NCBI GenBank assembly: GCA_900549675.1 | Contig: URPG01000022.1 | Coordinates: 1 to 13,892 of the forward strand | Direction: 5' to 3' | Length of the DNA stretch: 13,892 nucleotides | From: an uncultured Oscillospiraceae bacterium | GTDB taxonomy: Bacteria; Bacillota; Clostridia; Oscillospirales; Acutalibacteraceae | Part shown: in pieces, positions 6,128 to 13,838 of the stretch | How the letters are laid out: each line of letters starts with the position of its first letter | Position numbering within the stretch: position 1 is the first letter of the stretch | Program-made: the position numbers and the translations under genes | Notes under the pieces: model-generated | The model's input: only the letters and a program-made list of their open reading frames with translations | The model's database searches: none | What the model was told of the DNA's origin: nothing

Positions 6128-6988
6128 ATGATCGAAGTAAAAGATCTTTCTTATAGATATGGGATTGGCACTCCGTTTGAGAAAGCGGCAATAAAAGAAG
6201 TGTCACTCCAAATAAAAAAAGGTGAATTTGTCGGTATCATTGGGCATACCGGTAGTGGAAAATCTACGTTTATTCAGCTTTTAAACGGGCTGATTAAGCC
6301 GACAAGCGGCCAAATTTTTTTAGACGGCAAAGATATTTGGGCAGAACCTAAAAAAATCAGAGATATCCGTTTTCGCGTGGGAATGGTCTTTCAATATCCT
6401 GAATACCAGCTTTTTGAAGAAACCGTTTTGAGAGATATCATGTTTGGTCCTAAAAATATGGGGCTTCCCGAAGATAAAGCAGAAGAACTGGCAAGAGAAG
6501 CGGCTGTTTTTACGGGACTAAAACCTGAGCTTTTGGAAAAATCTCCTTTTGAGCTTTCCGGAGGAGAAAAACGCCGTGCCGCCATTGCAGGTGTTATCGC
6601 CATGGACCCTGATGTGTTAATTTTAGACGAACCCACCGCCGGTCTTGACCCCAGAGGACGTGAAATGCTGTTGTCGCAAATTCGTGCCTATCATGAAAAA
6701 AGGGGCAATACCGTCCTTTTTGTATCGCACAGTATGGAAGATGTCGCTAGAATGGCGGACCGGATTTTAGTGATGAACAAAGGCAAAGCTGAATTATTTG
6801 CAGACACCAAAACGGTCTTTTCACAAGCAGAGATGTTGGAGAAAGCCGGTCTTCGCCTGCCGCAAATTACCAAAATTATGAATCACCTTCAGCAGCAGGG
6901 AATAGATGTGAATGCGGCAACGCTAACAGTGGAAGATGCCCTGCAGCAGTTAATGCCGATTTTGCAAAAAGGAGGAGTGGTAAAATGA
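6128..6988 (+). CDS. ecfA2: ECF transporter ATPase EcfA2
   Basis: This is the second ATPase of the ECF module, paired with EcfA1. The 286-residue product has Walker A GHTGSGKST (39-47), Q-loop Gln89 in VFQYPEYQLF, signature LSGGE (143-147), Walker B LILDEP (164-169) and switch His201. The QYPEYQLF form of the Q-loop and the signature ending in Glu rather than Gln are the usual marks that separate EcfA2 from EcfA1. The ATG at 6128 is preceded by GGAG (6116-6119). Its TGA overlaps the ATG of ecfT by four bases (ATGA, 6985-6988), so translation of the membrane subunit is coupled. Confidence 0.94.
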   Translation: MIEVKDLSYRYGIGTPFEKAAIKEVSLQIKKGEFVGIIGHTGSGKSTFIQLLNGLIKPTSGQIFLDGKDIWAEPKKIRDIRFRVGMVFQYPEYQLFEETVLRDIMFGPKNMGLPEDKAEELAREAAVFTGLKPELLEKSPFELSGGEKRRAAIAGVIAMDPDVLILDEPTAGLDPRGREMLLSQIRAYHEKRGNTVLFVSHSMEDVARMADRILVMNKGKAELFADTKTVFSQAEMLEKAGLRLPQITKIMNHLQQQGIDVNAATLTVEDALQQLMPILQKGGVVK

Positions 6989-7800
6989 TGGATATTACCA
7001 TCGGCCAATTTTTTCCGGGTAAATCTGTCATGCACCGAACAGACCCCCGCGTGAAAATCTGCTTGACTTTATTTTCAATTATTTTGTTGTTTGTAGCCAA
7101 TAATTTTGTGACATTAGGTTTAACCGTTGCTTTTGTTTTTTTAGGGATGCTGATTTCAAGAGTTCCGGTAAAGTTGTATTTAAAGAGTATAAAAGCTGTT
7201 ATTTTCATTGTAGTTTTTACTTCTCTTTTGAATATGTTTTATGGCACAGGAGAACCGATTGCCCGCTTTTGGGTGTTTAAAATTACCGTAAATGGGATTT
7301 TAAACAGTGTTTTTATTTCCTCTCGCATTATCTCTCTGATTTTGGCCAGTTCCGTTTTGACTTTTACGACATCACCGACACAGCTTACGGATGCCATTGA
7401 AAGATTGCTGAAGCCTTTGGCTGTATTGCGGCTGCCGGTGCATGAATTTGCCATGCTGATGACCATTGCACTGCGTTTTGTGCCGCTTTTACTGGAAGAA
7501 ACCGATAAAATTATGCGGGCACAAAAAGCAAGAGGAGCAGACATGGAGAGCGGAGGAATTACACAGCGTATTAAAGCAATGATTCCTGTCCTTATTCCTT
7601 TATTTGTATCTGCCTTTCGCAGAGCCTATGATTTAGCCACCGCTATGGAAAGCCGCTGTTATCATGGCGGAGAGGGAAGGACCAAAATGAAGATTCTGAA
7701 GTTAACAAAGGTGGATTTGTTTGTTATGGCTTTCAGCGTGTTAGTGCTGGCCGCATTTATTGTATTCAATCATGCCTTTCCGCCCGCTTTTGTTGTATAA
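6985..7800 (+). CDS. ecfT: ECF transporter transmembrane protein EcfT
   Basis: EcfT is the membrane scaffold that joins the two ATPases to interchangeable substrate-binding S components. The 271-residue protein begins with a short polar segment and then shows hydrophobic stretches at about 25-58, 70-84, 106-128, 153-170, 199-212 and 243-262. The two coupling-helix signatures are present: AQKARGAD (179-186) and AMESRCYHGG (220-229), where the second has SRC instead of ARG, a variation common in this family. AAGGAGG (6969-6975) precedes the start; ATG 6985 is chosen because it gives the classic ATGA overlap, though ATG 6988 is equally in frame. The S components must be encoded elsewhere. Confidence 0.94.
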   Translation: MMDITIGQFFPGKSVMHRTDPRVKICLTLFSIILLFVANNFVTLGLTVAFVFLGMLISRVPVKLYLKSIKAVIFIVVFTSLLNMFYGTGEPIARFWVFKITVNGILNSVFISSRIISLILASSVLTFTTSPTQLTDAIERLLKPLAVLRLPVHEFAMLMTIALRFVPLLLEETDKIMRAQKARGADMESGGITQRIKAMIPVLIPLFVSAFRRAYDLATAMESRCYHGGEGRTKMKILKLTKVDLFVMAFSVLVLAAFIVFNHAFPPAFVV

Positions 7801-7811
7801 GAGGTGCTTCT

Positions 7812-8615
7812 ATGCGAAATTTTTTGCTGAAAATTGCCTATAACGGAGCAAATTATCATGGTTGGCAAATACAAGAGAATGCTGTAACCGTGCAGGAAGT
7901 TTTTCAAAAAGCACTTTTGAAAGTGACAGGAGAAAATGCTGATTTAAAGGGCTGCAGCCGTACAGACAGCGGTGTCCATGCCCGTGAATTTTGTATCAGC
8001 CTAAAAACAGATTCTCCGATTCCGCCGGAGCGGCTGGTGGCAGCTCTCAACCATTATTTACCACTGGATATTGCCGTGTTGGAATGCCAAAGAGTGCCGG
8101 AGGATTTCCATGCCAGATATTCCTGTGTGGGAAAAATGTATCGATACGAAATTTGGAACGACCCGGTTCGGGACCCTTTTTTAGAGAATCGTGCTTTGCA
8201 TTATTGGTATCCGCTTGAAGTGAGTCTTTTAAGGCAGGCGGCGGTTCAATATGTCGGAACGCACGATTTTTCTTCATTTTGCACATTCGATAGAAGAGCC
8301 AAGGGCGATTTGACAAGAACCATTACCCGTGCTGAAGTGTTTCGGGAAAATAAAAAAGTGATTTTTGAAGTCTGTGGTGACGGTTTTTTATATAATATGG
8401 TGCGGATTATGGTAGGAACTTTATTGCGGGTTCAGCAAGGCAAAATCCGTGCGGACGCCATTACCCAAATTATTGAAGGGAAAAACAGAAAGCTTGCGGG
8501 CCCCACTGCCCCGCCACAGGGACTTTATCTGCAAAAGGTTTTTTATCAGGCAGAAGAAATGCCGGGCTTTGAGAAGTTGCCTTTGTCAAATCAAGTAACG
8601 GAGAATAATGTATGA
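7812..8615 (+). CDS. truA: tRNA pseudouridine synthase A
   Basis: TruA isomerises uridines 38-40 in the anticodon stem-loop of tRNAs. The 267-residue product has normal length. It contains the TruA signature GCSRTDSGVHA (47-57), with catalytic Asp52, and the C-terminal core segment GDGFLYNMVRIMVGTLLRV. The start has GAGGTG (7801-7806) 5 bases upstream and lies 11 bases after ecfT. The neighbourhood ecfA1-ecfA2-ecfT-truA is well known in Bacillota, where it usually lies between ribosomal protein genes rplQ and rplM; those are not here. The stop overlaps the next start (ATGA, 8612-8615), indicating translational coupling to the membrane protein downstream. Confidence 0.96.
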   Translation: MRNFLLKIAYNGANYHGWQIQENAVTVQEVFQKALLKVTGENADLKGCSRTDSGVHAREFCISLKTDSPIPPERLVAALNHYLPLDIAVLECQRVPEDFHARYSCVGKMYRYEIWNDPVRDPFLENRALHYWYPLEVSLLRQAAVQYVGTHDFSSFCTFDRRAKGDLTRTITRAEVFRENKKVIFEVCGDGFLYNMVRIMVGTLLRVQQGKIRADAITQIIEGKNRKLAGPTAPPQGLYLQKVFYQAEEMPGFEKLPLSNQVTENNV

Positions 8616-9880
8616 AAAATTCAAAACATTTGAAACCCAAAGAACCCAAAAAGGAAAAAATCAGTGCCAATCGCTTTGACCAGCCTTTGGCAACGTTTGT
8701 GTATGAGGATACTGAAAAACAGCCCCGCCTTTCCGTAGAAGAAACCGTGAAAATTCCTAAAGCGGTGTACCGTGTGGGTTTGATTCTTGCTGTTGCCGTT
8801 TTATTGCTGGCCATTTGGATGAACCGTGAACATCTAAAACCGCAGAGCATAAAAAATTGGTTTTCTCATCAGTTGAAGGGAGAGGAAATAGCAGAAGGAT
8901 TTCCGGTTTCTATTTTGGGCAATAAGGTAGAAAAAGGTAATTTTAAATTATCCTTAGGCAATGCGGCTGTTTTAAGTGATACGGCTCTTACCGTGCTAGA
9001 TACCAAAGGCAGCCAGGTTTCATATACACGTCACAGCTTTGCCAATCCCATTTTAAAAGAAAAAGGTGGCTATCACTTAATCTATAATTCTGGTCTTGAG
9101 GGATATCTCTTGAGTTTTGGGGAGGATATTTTACAGGAAAAACAAGCCGAAAAAAAGATTTATTTTGCAGATGTGGCCCGAAACGGGACTTTTTTATTGG
9201 GGATGCGTGGGACAGAATATGCCAGCGAAATACACGTGATTAAAAAAGACGGAAAAATTCCTTTTAAATATTCATTTGCATCAGGTTATGCCAACGCCGC
9301 GGCACTGAATGCAACAGCATCCATGGGGGCTGTTAATACACTTGACAGTGCAGCGGGAGAATTATTCTCGAAAATAACCATACACGATTTCGGCAAGAAA
9401 GACCCTCTCTTTGAATATGAATTAAAAGGGAACATGATTATAGATTTGTTTTGGGCAGACAGCGGAAAAGTTTTAGCCATAGGTGATCAAGGTGCAGCCG
9501 TGGTTTCTTCTAAGCAATCCGAAAAAGAAGAATATTCTTATGAAGGGGAACAGTTGACAGCTTACTGCGCCTCATCTTCACAATTATATATTGGTCTTTC
9601 AGGACATGAATATGGCGGCAGTGGCAGAATTTTAGTGATGGGAGAATCTGCCCAGGAGCCGCAGACTTTGGAATTGTCGAAAAGAGCGTTATCGCTTTCT
9701 GTCTACGGCGGAACATTGGCTGTACTTACGGACTCCGAAATTCTTTTTTATGACAGCGGTACTTTACAGGAGATTGGTGCCATTCGTGCAGATAGTGACG
9801 CCAAAGCAATTGTTTTGGAAAATGAAAGTTCAGTCTATGTATTAGGCGCTTCTGAAGTCAGAAAAGTAAATTTAAAGTGA
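8612..9880 (+). CDS. Single-pass membrane protein, DUF5711-like, probable beta-propeller
   Basis: The function is not known. The 422-residue product has a basic, Lys/Pro-rich cytoplasmic N-terminus (1-50), one membrane segment at about 52-70 (VYRVGLILAVAVLLLAIWM), and a large outer domain of about 350 residues. That domain is made of short beta-rich units recurring in a propeller-like manner, for example ALTVLDTKGSQVSYTRHSF, IHVIKKDGKIPFKYSF, KVLAIGDQGAAVV, TLAVLTDSEILFYDSG and SSVYVLGASEVRKV. No catalytic motif or cysteine pair is evident. Layout and the segment GFPVSILGN after the anchor agree with the clostridial DUF5711 family, which I recall as lying near cvpA; that assignment is from memory. 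Topology is N-in, C-out. GGAG (8600-8603) precedes the ATG, which overlaps truA. A binding or scaffold role is only inferred. Confidence 0.8.
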   Translation: MKNSKHLKPKEPKKEKISANRFDQPLATFVYEDTEKQPRLSVEETVKIPKAVYRVGLILAVAVLLLAIWMNREHLKPQSIKNWFSHQLKGEEIAEGFPVSILGNKVEKGNFKLSLGNAAVLSDTALTVLDTKGSQVSYTRHSFANPILKEKGGYHLIYNSGLEGYLLSFGEDILQEKQAEKKIYFADVARNGTFLLGMRGTEYASEIHVIKKDGKIPFKYSFASGYANAAALNATASMGAVNTLDSAAGELFSKITIHDFGKKDPLFEYELKGNMIIDLFWADSGKVLAIGDQGAAVVSSKQSEKEEYSYEGEQLTAYCASSSQLYIGLSGHEYGGSGRILVMGESAQEPQTLELSKRALSLSVYGGTLAVLTDSEILFYDSGTLQEIGAIRADSDAKAIVLENESSVYVLGASEVRKVNLK

Positions 9881-10057
9881 TGCAATTTATTAACTAAACC
9901 TTAACTTTTGAGCTTTCACCGCAATAATGCTTGTGAAAATAAATAAGCTGTGTTATATTAAAGAATAAGGTTTTTACAATGCTTTTCTCTGTTTTCTATG
10001 GGATAAAGGGATTGTTTGAATCAAGAACGCACAAAGGGGTAAAGGAGAAAAAAGACT
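9881..10057 (+). promoter_or_regulatory. Promoter region of the cvpA group
   Basis: This gap contains a good promoter: -35 TTGTGA (9931-9936), 17-base spacing, -10 TATATT (9954-9959), with an extended -10 TG at 9951-9952. Transcription would begin near 9966, leaving a leader of about 90 bases. A 6-base inverted repeat, TTTCAC (9914-9919) and GTGAAA (9933-9938), overlaps the -35 box and could be an operator, but it is short. AAAGGAG (10041-10047) is the ribosome binding site of cvpA. I see no clear terminator for the gene upstream. Confidence 0.65.
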
Positions 10058-10747
10058 GTGATTTTAGATATTATTTTGCTTGCTGTTTTTGTTCTTTGTG
10101 TCATACTCGGCGTAAGAAAAGGTTTGATACGTTCTGCATTGCAATTTGCCGGTACCATTGCGGCGGCCTGCCTTTCCGGTTGGCTGGGCAATATGGCGGC
10201 ACATTCTATCTATAACAATTTTTTCAGACCGGCCATTATACAAAAGGTCAATGAGCAAATCGCCAATACCAGTGGAACCAATCATGGTATTTATAATGTT
10301 TTTTCTTCTTTGCCGGAGTTTATGGTGCGTGCCCTGGAAGAAATAGGCATCACTCAGCAAAGCCTGCAGAGCGAAATTGATGCACAGACAGGAAAAGCAG
10401 CTGCCATTGTTGCAGATGCCTTTGCCCCTATTTTGACTGAACTTTTAAAAATTATGTCAGTCATTGTGATTTTTATGCTTTTGATGATTATTGCACGTGT
10501 TGCTGCCAATTTCGTGGCCAATATGTTTACTGTACCGGTTCTGCGAGAAGTGAATGCTGTATTAGGCGGGCTTTTTAGTTTGCTTACGACATTGATATTT
10601 GTATGGGCAGTGTTTGCTTTGCTGCAAATTTTATTGCCAATGACATCTTTAGAGATTCAAGATAAAGTGCAGGGAGTGTTGAAAGATTCTGTAGCCGCGA
10701 AAGCAATTATGGCGTTTAATCCGCTGACAGCCTTGTTTAGGGTTTAG
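10058..10747 (+). CDS. cvpA: CvpA family membrane protein
   Basis: The 229-residue protein has four predicted membrane segments at about 2-19, 26-46, 128-152 and 168-192, and starts with the family pattern ILDIILLAVFVLCVILGVRK followed by GLI. The conserved REVNAVLGGLFS (163-174) precedes the last helix. The CvpA family was named for colicin V production in E. coli, and its members have been linked to envelope stress; no biochemical role is clear in Bacillota. A soluble or peripheral loop of about 80 residues lies between helices 2 and 3, longer than in the shortest members. The start is GTG at 10058, 10 bases after AAAGGAG. It is the first gene after the promoter at 9931-9959, and pgsA follows after 37 bases. 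Confidence 0.88.
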   Translation: MILDIILLAVFVLCVILGVRKGLIRSALQFAGTIAAACLSGWLGNMAAHSIYNNFFRPAIIQKVNEQIANTSGTNHGIYNVFSSLPEFMVRALEEIGITQQSLQSEIDAQTGKAAAIVADAFAPILTELLKIMSVIVIFMLLMIIARVAANFVANMFTVPVLREVNAVLGGLFSLLTTLIFVWAVFALLQILLPMTSLEIQDKVQGVLKDSVAAKAIMAFNPLTALFRV

Positions 10748-10784
10748 TTTTAAGTGAGTTTTGAAGTACAGAAAGGGAATTTTT

Positions 10785-11429
10785 ATGAGCGAAAGTAGCC
10801 AGATGAGAAACAAGAACCTAACCATACCCAATTTAATGTCCATTATCAGAATTATTATAGTTCCTTTTTTTGCTTACTTCTTTATGAAAGACCAATTACT
10901 GGTAGCTGTTATCTTATTATTGCTGTCTGGCTTATCGGATTTATTTGATGGCTACATTGCCCGCAAGTTTAATCAAATTACAGAATTAGGAAAAATGCTG
11001 GACCCCCTTGCGGACAAAATTACGCAAGGCGTAGTGGCTGTTTGTTTAGCCATAAAAATTCCTGAAGTGCGGATACTTTTGATTCTATTTATGGTGAAAG
11101 AATTTTTAATGCTTTGCGGTGCTTGCGTACTGCTTAAAAAAAAGAAAAAGCCAACGGCTGCTCAATGGTACGGTAAAGTCGGAACGACTCTTTTTTATAT
11201 TTCAGTGACGGTGATTGTTGGTATGAACAGTCTATTTTACGTCACGCCATTTATTTTTGAGTTAGTAGCGAATGTACTGTTAATTGTAACAGGTATCTTT
11301 ATGCTTTATGCTGCTGTTAAATATTTTCAAATCTTTTTAGAAATAATTCGTTCCAATGATGAGAAGTATAATTTTGATTTGCCTGATGAGATTCGAGCAA
11401 AAGAAATGAAAAAATCAAAGAAAAAATAA
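10785..11429 (+). CDS. pgsA: CDP-alcohol phosphatidyltransferase, PgsA-like
   Basis: This integral membrane enzyme transfers a phosphatidyl group from CDP-diacylglycerol to an alcohol; the likely reaction is formation of phosphatidylglycerol-phosphate. The 214-residue product starts with the typical NLTIPNLMSIIRI segment. It carries the complete CDP-alcohol transferase signature: D52-x2-D55-G56-x2-A59-R60-x8-G69-x3-D73-x3-D77. Several hydrophobic helices follow, and the C-terminus is charged (EMKKSKKK). The frame is open from TTG 10761, but ATG 10785 has AAAGGGA (10772-10778) at good distance and matches the family start, so I use it. A CDP-alcohol-type cardiolipin synthase cannot be fully excluded, since both share the motif; the IPN beginning favours PgsA. 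Confidence 0.88.
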   Translation: MSESSQMRNKNLTIPNLMSIIRIIIVPFFAYFFMKDQLLVAVILLLLSGLSDLFDGYIARKFNQITELGKMLDPLADKITQGVVAVCLAIKIPEVRILLILFMVKEFLMLCGACVLLKKKKKPTAAQWYGKVGTTLFYISVTVIVGMNSLFYVTPFIFELVANVLLIVTGIFMLYAAVKYFQIFLEIIRSNDEKYNFDLPDEIRAKEMKKSKKK

Positions 11430-11486
11430 AGCTTGAAAGATTGTGAGGTTGAGAGCAATATTGCTTTTAAAGGAGAATTTTAATAT
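11430..11486 (+). promoter_or_regulatory. Leader of the clp gene with a 12-base palindrome
   Basis: The pgsA-clp gap contains the perfect palindrome AGCAATATTGCT (11454-11465), followed by TTTAAAGGAG. A possible -35 TTGAAA (11433-11438) is 18 bases before AATATT (11457-11462), which would place a -10 box inside the palindrome, but the leader left would be very short. I see no CtsR-type GGTCAAA direct repeat. AGGAG (11471-11475) is the ribosome binding site. Confidence 0.35.
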
Positions 11487-13772
11487 ATGATGATGTGTAC
11501 ACGATGCAAAAAAAGACCGGCTGTTGTGTTTGTTTCCAATTCGGCTGATGCCAATAATACACAAGGTCTTTGTATAGTTTGTGCCAAAGAACTGGGCATA
11601 AAACCCGTGAATGATTTAATTGAAAAAATGGGAATTTCAGAAGAAGAGTTAGAGGCCGCTACAGCTGAAATGGATGAAATGATGGGGCTTATGCCAACAT
11701 TGTTTGGGAGTGGAAAAGAAGAGGAAGATCAAGATGATTTTGAGCCCGGTGGTGCTGCAACCATGCCTCCGCTTGAAATGATGTTAGGCAAAGAACCGGG
11801 AGAAAATACTCAAAAAAGTAAAACTTCTGTTGAAAAAGAAAAAATCCATAAGAAAAAACGGAAACATATCGTAAATTACTGCACGGATTTAACCGGTAAA
11901 GCCAGACGGGGTGAATTGGATACCATTGTCGGAAGAGATAAAGAAGTAGAACGTGTTGTACAAATTCTATCCAGGCGCACCAAAAATAACCCTTGTTTAA
12001 TTGGTGAACCCGGTGTTGGTAAAACAGCGATTGCGGAAGGATTGGCTATTCGTATTGCGGAAGGCAGAGTGCCGGCAAGACTGCGCAATAAAGAATTGCA
12101 GTTGTTGGATTTAACCTCATTGGTAGCCGGTACGCAATTCAGGGGACAATTTGAGAGCCGGATTAAGGGACTTGTAGATGAAGTAAAAGCAGACGGCAAT
12201 ATTATTCTCTTTATTGATGAGGTTCACAATTTGGTGGGAACGGGAGATGCCGAGGGCAGTATGAACGCCGCCAATATTCTCAAACCAGCACTTTCCCGCG
12301 GAGAAATTCAAGTAATTGGTGCGACCACATTTTCTGAATACCGTAAATATATTGAAAAAGATGCTGCTTTAGAAAGACGTTTTCAGCCTGTTACCGTAAC
12401 AGAGCCTTCTCTTGAGGATGCAGAATCCATTATTTTGGGAATTAAATCTTATTATGAGCAATTCCATAGGGTGACCGTGTCAGATAAGATTGCCCGTAGA
12501 ATTGTTATCCTGTCAGAACGTTATATCAATGACCGGTTTTTGCCGGATAAAGCCATTGACCTTTTAGACGAGGCTTGTGCTTGTGCCGCTTTAAGAAATA
12601 AAAAATTGGAAGAATACGATAATTTGCGATTTGCTCTGGCAAAAGAAAAAATGTATGAAGGTAAATTAACAAATCCTGAAAATACTGAAATAGATTATGA
12701 AGAGTTGGCAAAGGCCCATTATCGGATTGCTTCTTTAGAAGAAAGTATTACGGCTTTGGAAGAAGAGGGCATTTTTGCCGACGTTAATGATAAAGATCTT
12801 GCCTATGTAATTGAACTTTGGACAGGGATTCCCGCTGCCAGAATTGAACAAAATGAATTGAAAAAATTAGCAGAGCTGGAAAAAGTTTTGTCAAAGAAGA
12901 TTATAGGGCAAGAAGAAGCTGTAAATGCCATTTCAGCCGCTATTCGCCGTAGTCGTGTGCAGATTAGCCCTAGACGCCATCCTTCCTCCTTCATCTTTGT
13001 GGGCCCCACAGGTACGGGTAAAACAGAGCTGGTTAGGGTTTTGTCACAAGAACTGTTTGATACACCGGAAACGCTGATTCGTTTAGATATGTCGGAATTT
13101 ATGGAGAAACATTCCGTTTCTAAAATCATCGGTTCTCCGCCCGGCTATGTCGGTTACGATGAGGCAGGACAGCTGACTGAAAAAGTACGCCGCCGGCCTT
13201 ATTCAATCTTACTTTTTGATGAAATCGAAAAGGCGCATCCTGATGTGATGAACATTCTACTGCAGATTTTGGATGAAGGCAGAATTACTGATGCACAGGG
13301 ACGTACGGTCAACTTTGAAAATACAGTTATCGTGATGACGTCAAACGCAGGCAGTGATAAACGTGAGAATGCATTGGGTTTTGCTAAAACTGCGGAAGAT
13401 ATCAGCCGTGAAAGAGCGATGAAAGCACTCAATGACTTTTTACGCCCTGAATTTTTAAGCCGGATTGATGAAGTCATCATTTTCCGTCCTCTGAATAAGA
13501 AGGATTACGAAGAAATTGCAGAACTAATGGTGAATGAATATGTTGATTCTCTGCATGAAAAAGGGATTATCTTAAAAGTAGAGAACAACGTTTATGCTGA
13601 AATCGCCAAGAAATCCATTGGCGGTAAAAGCGGAGCAAGAGATTTGCGGAATAATATTCGCCGTGAAATCGAAGATAAAATTGCTTCTTTGATTGTGGAA
13701 AAAGGAGAAAGCAATGTTTCGGCAATTGCAGTTTCTGTCCGCGAAGGTAAAATTTTAGTGGATTCTTTTTAA
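11487..13772 (+). CDS. Clp ATPase with N-terminal zinc finger, ClpC/ClpE-type
   Basis: This is a 761-residue HSP100 unfoldase with two AAA+ modules, expected to feed substrates to ClpP. The N-terminus lacks the usual Clp N domain. It has a four-Cys zinc finger instead (C4-x2-C7, C29-x2-C32) of the ClpE/McsA kind, with KKRPAVVF between the pairs, then a Met-rich acidic linker (about 48-105). Module 1 has Walker A GEPGVGKT (173-180) and Walker B LFIDE (241-245). A short middle region (about 372-432) contains a UVR-like DYEELAKAHYRIASLEESI. Module 2 has Walker A GPTGTGKT (506-513) and Walker B LLFDE (575-579). LGF (630-632) sits where ClpP-docking tripeptides occur. ATG 11487 or 11490 may be the start. 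It is longer than B. subtilis ClpE (about 700), so I leave the symbol open. Confidence 0.92.
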   Translation: MMMCTRCKKRPAVVFVSNSADANNTQGLCIVCAKELGIKPVNDLIEKMGISEEELEAATAEMDEMMGLMPTLFGSGKEEEDQDDFEPGGAATMPPLEMMLGKEPGENTQKSKTSVEKEKIHKKKRKHIVNYCTDLTGKARRGELDTIVGRDKEVERVVQILSRRTKNNPCLIGEPGVGKTAIAEGLAIRIAEGRVPARLRNKELQLLDLTSLVAGTQFRGQFESRIKGLVDEVKADGNIILFIDEVHNLVGTGDAEGSMNAANILKPALSRGEIQVIGATTFSEYRKYIEKDAALERRFQPVTVTEPSLEDAESIILGIKSYYEQFHRVTVSDKIARRIVILSERYINDRFLPDKAIDLLDEACACAALRNKKLEEYDNLRFALAKEKMYEGKLTNPENTEIDYEELAKAHYRIASLEESITALEEEGIFADVNDKDLAYVIELWTGIPAARIEQNELKKLAELEKVLSKKIIGQEEAVNAISAAIRRSRVQISPRRHPSSFIFVGPTGTGKTELVRVLSQELFDTPETLIRLDMSEFMEKHSVSKIIGSPPGYVGYDEAGQLTEKVRRRPYSILLFDEIEKAHPDVMNILLQILDEGRITDAQGRTVNFENTVIVMTSNAGSDKRENALGFAKTAEDISRERAMKALNDFLRPEFLSRIDEVIIFRPLNKKDYEEIAELMVNEYVDSLHEKGIILKVENNVYAEIAKKSIGGKSGARDLRNNIRREIEDKIASLIVEKGESNVSAIAVSVREGKILVDSF

Positions 13773-13790
13773 AAAGTTAACGAAAACCTA

Positions 13791-13819
13791 TTGACTATTT
13801 TGTGACGGAATGTTATAAT
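13791..13819 (+). promoter_or_regulatory. Near-consensus promoter of the tRNA-Gly gene
   Basis: -35 TTGACT (13791-13796), exact 17-base spacing, -10 TATAAT (13814-13819), and an extended -10 TG at 13811-13812. This is the strongest promoter in the window. Transcription should start near 13826, about 13 bases before the tRNA. It lies after the clp stop with no obvious terminator between. Confidence 0.88.
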
Positions 13820-13833
13820 ATCATCCGTCACAA
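13800..13833. promoter_or_regulatory. Perfect 10-base inverted repeat framing the -10 box
   Basis: TTGTGACGGA (13800-13809) and TCCGTCACAA (13824-13833) are exact reverse complements, separated by 14 bases that contain the extended -10 element. One arm lies in the promoter spacer, the other across the predicted transcription start. The placement fits an operator for a dimeric repressor; an RNA hairpin is less likely, since transcription begins inside the right arm. No T-run follows, so it is not a clp terminator. Confidence 0.65.
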
Positions 13834-13838
13834 GTTAT

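Noticed and set aside
9979..10215. A plus-strand open frame of 78 codons upstream of and overlapping cvpA
   Set aside because: It is in another frame than the clear CvpA sequence, has no ribosome binding site and translates to a Cys/Phe-rich product of no recognisable type.
13773..13833. A Rho-independent terminator after the clp gene
   Set aside because: The only strong inverted repeat frames the tRNA -10 box, has a 14-base loop and is not followed by a T-run.
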